Below are positions 33,976 to 35,673 of a stretch of DNA of 35,673 nt, piece after piece. The translations under genes and the position numbers were made by a program. The notes beneath the pieces were generated by a model. It was given only the letters and a program-made list of their open reading frames with translations. It was not told where the DNA came from and ran no database searches. The DNA is from Hyphomicrobiales bacterium (lineage in GTDB: Bacteria; Pseudomonadota; Alphaproteobacteria; Rhizobiales; Beijerinckiaceae), in the NCBI GenBank assembly GCA_028290405.1, contig JAQGJX010000111.1:1-35673 (forward strand). The letters are read 5' to 3'. Numbering within the stretch: the first letter of the stretch is position 1; each line of letters starts with the position of its first letter.

Positions 33976-34015
33976 AGAACGGGAAAGCCACCCGGACGCG
34001 GGAGCGCGCGGGTGG
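33976..34015 (-). terminator. Intrinsic terminator of the alaC-like gene
   Basis: AGCCACCCG (33984-33992) and CGGGTGGCT (34007-34015) form a 9-bp stem around a GC-rich 14-base loop, followed on the minus strand by TTTCCCGTTC. It lies 55 bases past the aminotransferase stop codon. The T-run is short, so efficiency is uncertain. Confidence 0.55.
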
Positions 34016-34070
34016 CTCAAATCGTTGGGATCGTTCAATTAAACCGAGAGGCTGCCGTGACCCGGGAGGC

Positions 34071-35288
34071 TCAGCCGGCTGCGTTCAACTGAACCACGTT
34101 GTGCATGTGCTCGTCGGCTGTATCAAAAAATCGACGGATGCCGCGCGCCGCCTGGCGGATGCGCTGCTCGTTTTCGACGAGCGCGAGTCGCAGGTACTCG
34201 TCCCCGTACTCGCCAAAGCCGATGCCCGGGGCCACCGCCACGTCGGCCTTTTCGATGAGGAGCTTTGAGAACTCCAGCGAGCCGAGGTGCTTGAACTTTT
34301 CGGGGATCGGCACCCAGGCGAACATGGAGGCCGTGGGGGTGGGAATGTCCCAGCCCGCCTGCGCGAAGCTCTCCACCATCACGTCGCGGCGCTTCTTGTA
34401 GATCGCGCGCATCTCGGCGATGCAATCCTCGGGACCGTTCAGCGCGGCGGCCGCCGCCACCTGCACGGGCGTATAGGCGCCGTAGTCGAGATAGGACTTC
34501 ACGCGAGCCAGGGCGCCCAGCAGGCGCTCGTTGCCGACCGCAAAGCCGATGCGCCAGCCCGCCATCGAAAACGTCTTGGACATGGAGGTGAACTCCACGC
34601 ACACGTCGTTGGCGCCGGGCACCTGCAACACGGACGGCGGCGGGTTGTCGTCGAAATAGACTTCCGCGTACGCGAGGTCCGAGAGCACGAAGATCTCGTG
34701 CTTCTTCGCGAAGGCCACGAGGTCCTTGTAGAAATCCAGGCTCGCCACCATTGCGGTCGGGTTCGACGGGTAGCACACCACCACGGCGATCGGCTTGGGG
34801 ATGGAATGCTGGATGGCGCGCTCCAGCGCCCCGAAGAAATCAGGAGTCGGCTCGGCCGGGACCGAGCGGATCACCCCGCCCGCCATCAGGAAGCCGAAGG
34901 CGTGGATGGGATAGGACGGATTGGGCACCAGGATCACGTCGCCGGGGGCGGTGATGGCCTGCGCCATGTTGGCGAAGCCTTCCTTCGATCCCAGCGTGGT
35001 GATGACCTGGGTGTCGGGATTGAGCTTCACCCCGAAGCGGCGCTCGTAGTAGGCGGCCTGCGCGCGGCGCAGCCCGGGAATGCCCTTGGAGGCGGAATAG
35101 CGGTCGGTGCGCGCCTTGCCGGCGGTCTCCACCAGCTTGTCCACCACGTGCTTGGGGGCCGGCAAGTCGGGATTGCCCATGCCAAGGTCGATGATGTCGG
35201 CGCCGCCGGCTCGGGCCTTCGCCTTCAGACGGTTCACCTGCTCGAAGACGTAAGGCGGCAGCCGCCGCACGCGATAGAAGTCCGTCAT
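34071..35288 (-). CDS. alaC: PLP-dependent class I/II aminotransferase, AlaC-like
   Basis: 405 residues. The start RVRRLPPYVFEQVNRLKAKA and IDLGMGNPDLPAPKHVVDKL match E. coli AlaC closely. PLP-site residues are visible: GSKEGFANM (100-108), Asn176 in YPSNPTA, Asp204 in LSDLAYAEVY, Lys238 in SMSKTFSMAGWRIG (Schiff base) and a late LRLALVEN with the substrate Arg. AlaC makes alanine from pyruvate and glutamate; homologues next to hom are often annotated as LL-diaminopimelate aminotransferase, a label I consider unproven here. AGGA lies just before the ATG. It is separated from hom by the coiled-coil and kinase-like genes and ends in its own terminator. Confidence 0.92.
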   Translation of the reverse strand: MTDFYRVRRLPPYVFEQVNRLKAKARAGGADIIDLGMGNPDLPAPKHVVDKLVETAGKARTDRYSASKGIPGLRRAQAAYYERRFGVKLNPDTQVITTLGSKEGFANMAQAITAPGDVILVPNPSYPIHAFGFLMAGGVIRSVPAEPTPDFFGALERAIQHSIPKPIAVVVCYPSNPTAMVASLDFYKDLVAFAKKHEIFVLSDLAYAEVYFDDNPPPSVLQVPGANDVCVEFTSMSKTFSMAGWRIGFAVGNERLLGALARVKSYLDYGAYTPVQVAAAAALNGPEDCIAEMRAIYKKRRDVMVESFAQAGWDIPTPTASMFAWVPIPEKFKHLGSLEFSKLLIEKADVAVAPGIGFGEYGDEYLRLALVENEQRIRQAARGIRRFFDTADEHMHNVVQLNAAG

Positions 35289-35346
35289 CGTCCTGTCCGC
35301 TTTCCTCGGCGAGTCGTCCTGCGCGTTCGCAGACGCGATCTGCTTA

Positions 35347-35664
35347 TCACCTCTTTATCGGCCTGCCGATAGTCTGCTCGCAGGTGACGACGCATCGAAT
35401 TTCGCGTTTCTTCGCCTTCTTGACCGGCTCGCCCGCCGCCGAGGCGTATTTTGCGGTCGGCGGCTTGCGCCCCGCGATCTTGTCGTGACGAGAGCGCAGC
35501 GCGTCAAGTTCAGCCTCGCGCTTGCGAATCTGGTCTGCATTCATGAGCGGCCGCGAGGGCTCGCCCTGCGCGCCGCGCACCGGCTGCGGCGTCTGCGCCG
35601 GGCGGGCCGCCTTCACCCAGTCCGCCGGTTCGCCCGGGTCCGTCCGCAGGCGCGGGCCCTGCAT
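35347..35664 (-). CDS. Small basic hypothetical protein, possibly cut by the window edge
   Basis: At least 105 residues; the frame stays open to the window end, so an earlier start may lie outside. It begins MQGPRLRTDPGEPADWVKAA, has a charged helix (MNADQIRKREAELDALRSRH) and ends in a Lys/Arg-rich part (KKAKKREIRC, then IGRPIKR). No signal peptide or known motif was recognised. An internal ATG at 35544 could also serve as start, but neither has a good ribosome site. It lies 58 bases upstream of the alaC-like gene with the same orientation, so cotranscription is possible. Confidence 0.5.
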   Translation of the reverse strand: MQGPRLRTDPGEPADWVKAARPAQTPQPVRGAQGEPSRPLMNADQIRKREAELDALRSRHDKIAGRKPPTAKYASAAGEPVKKAKKREIRCVVTCEQTIGRPIKR

Positions 35665-35673
35665 GAGGGTGTC

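Overview
The window is high-GC DNA with GC-rich third codon positions. It most likely comes from the chromosome of an alphaproteobacterium of the Hyphomicrobiales (Rhizobiales) type. The basis is the alaC-like aminotransferase - hom - glpX - recJ - tRNA-Glu set on one strand at the right, together with many Bug-type periplasmic binding proteins and TRAP transport. I cannot name a genus.

The left part (1-22.8 kb) is a catabolic region. It opens with the 3' end of an amidase gene (formamidase type). A minus-strand run follows (8340 to 453): Bug protein, crotonase-fold protein, Bug protein, UbiD-type decarboxylase, cupin, Bug protein, AhpD/CMD-fold protein and alpha/beta hydrolase. Divergent from it is an orphan molybdenum hydroxylase large subunit (8519-10927), then a multicopper oxidase carrying calcium-loop motifs (11083-13002).

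A second minus-strand operon (20519 to 13045) combines a fumarylacetoacetase-fold hydrolase, a two-domain extradiol dioxygenase, a flavin monooxygenase, a complete TRAP transporter (DctP, DctQ, DctM) and a Rieske oxygenase. Together these could import an aromatic acid, hydroxylate or demethylate it, open the ring and hydrolyse the product. Divergent from this operon are an alpha/beta hydrolase with Ala at the nucleophile position and a fourth Bug protein. That unit ends in a terminator next to the 3' end of tRNA-Glu.

The right part (22.8-35.7 kb) is mostly housekeeping: tRNA-Glu(UUC), recJ, glpX, hom, a PAS histidine-kinase-like protein with Arg in place of the phospho-acceptor His, a small coiled-coil protein, an alaC-like aminotransferase and a hypothetical protein at the edge. 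Between recJ and glpX lies a separate block: a MipA/OmpV-like outer-membrane protein, a vsr-dcm pair with overlapping stop and start, a fifth Bug protein and a secreted hypothetical protein.

No transposase, integrase, CRISPR array, rRNA or phage gene was seen. The main unusual points are the five Bug proteins without any TctA/TctB permease, the calcium loops in the oxidase, the enzymes lacking classical catalytic residues (crotonase, hydrolase, kinase), and the position of the catabolic block against the 3' end of a tRNA gene.
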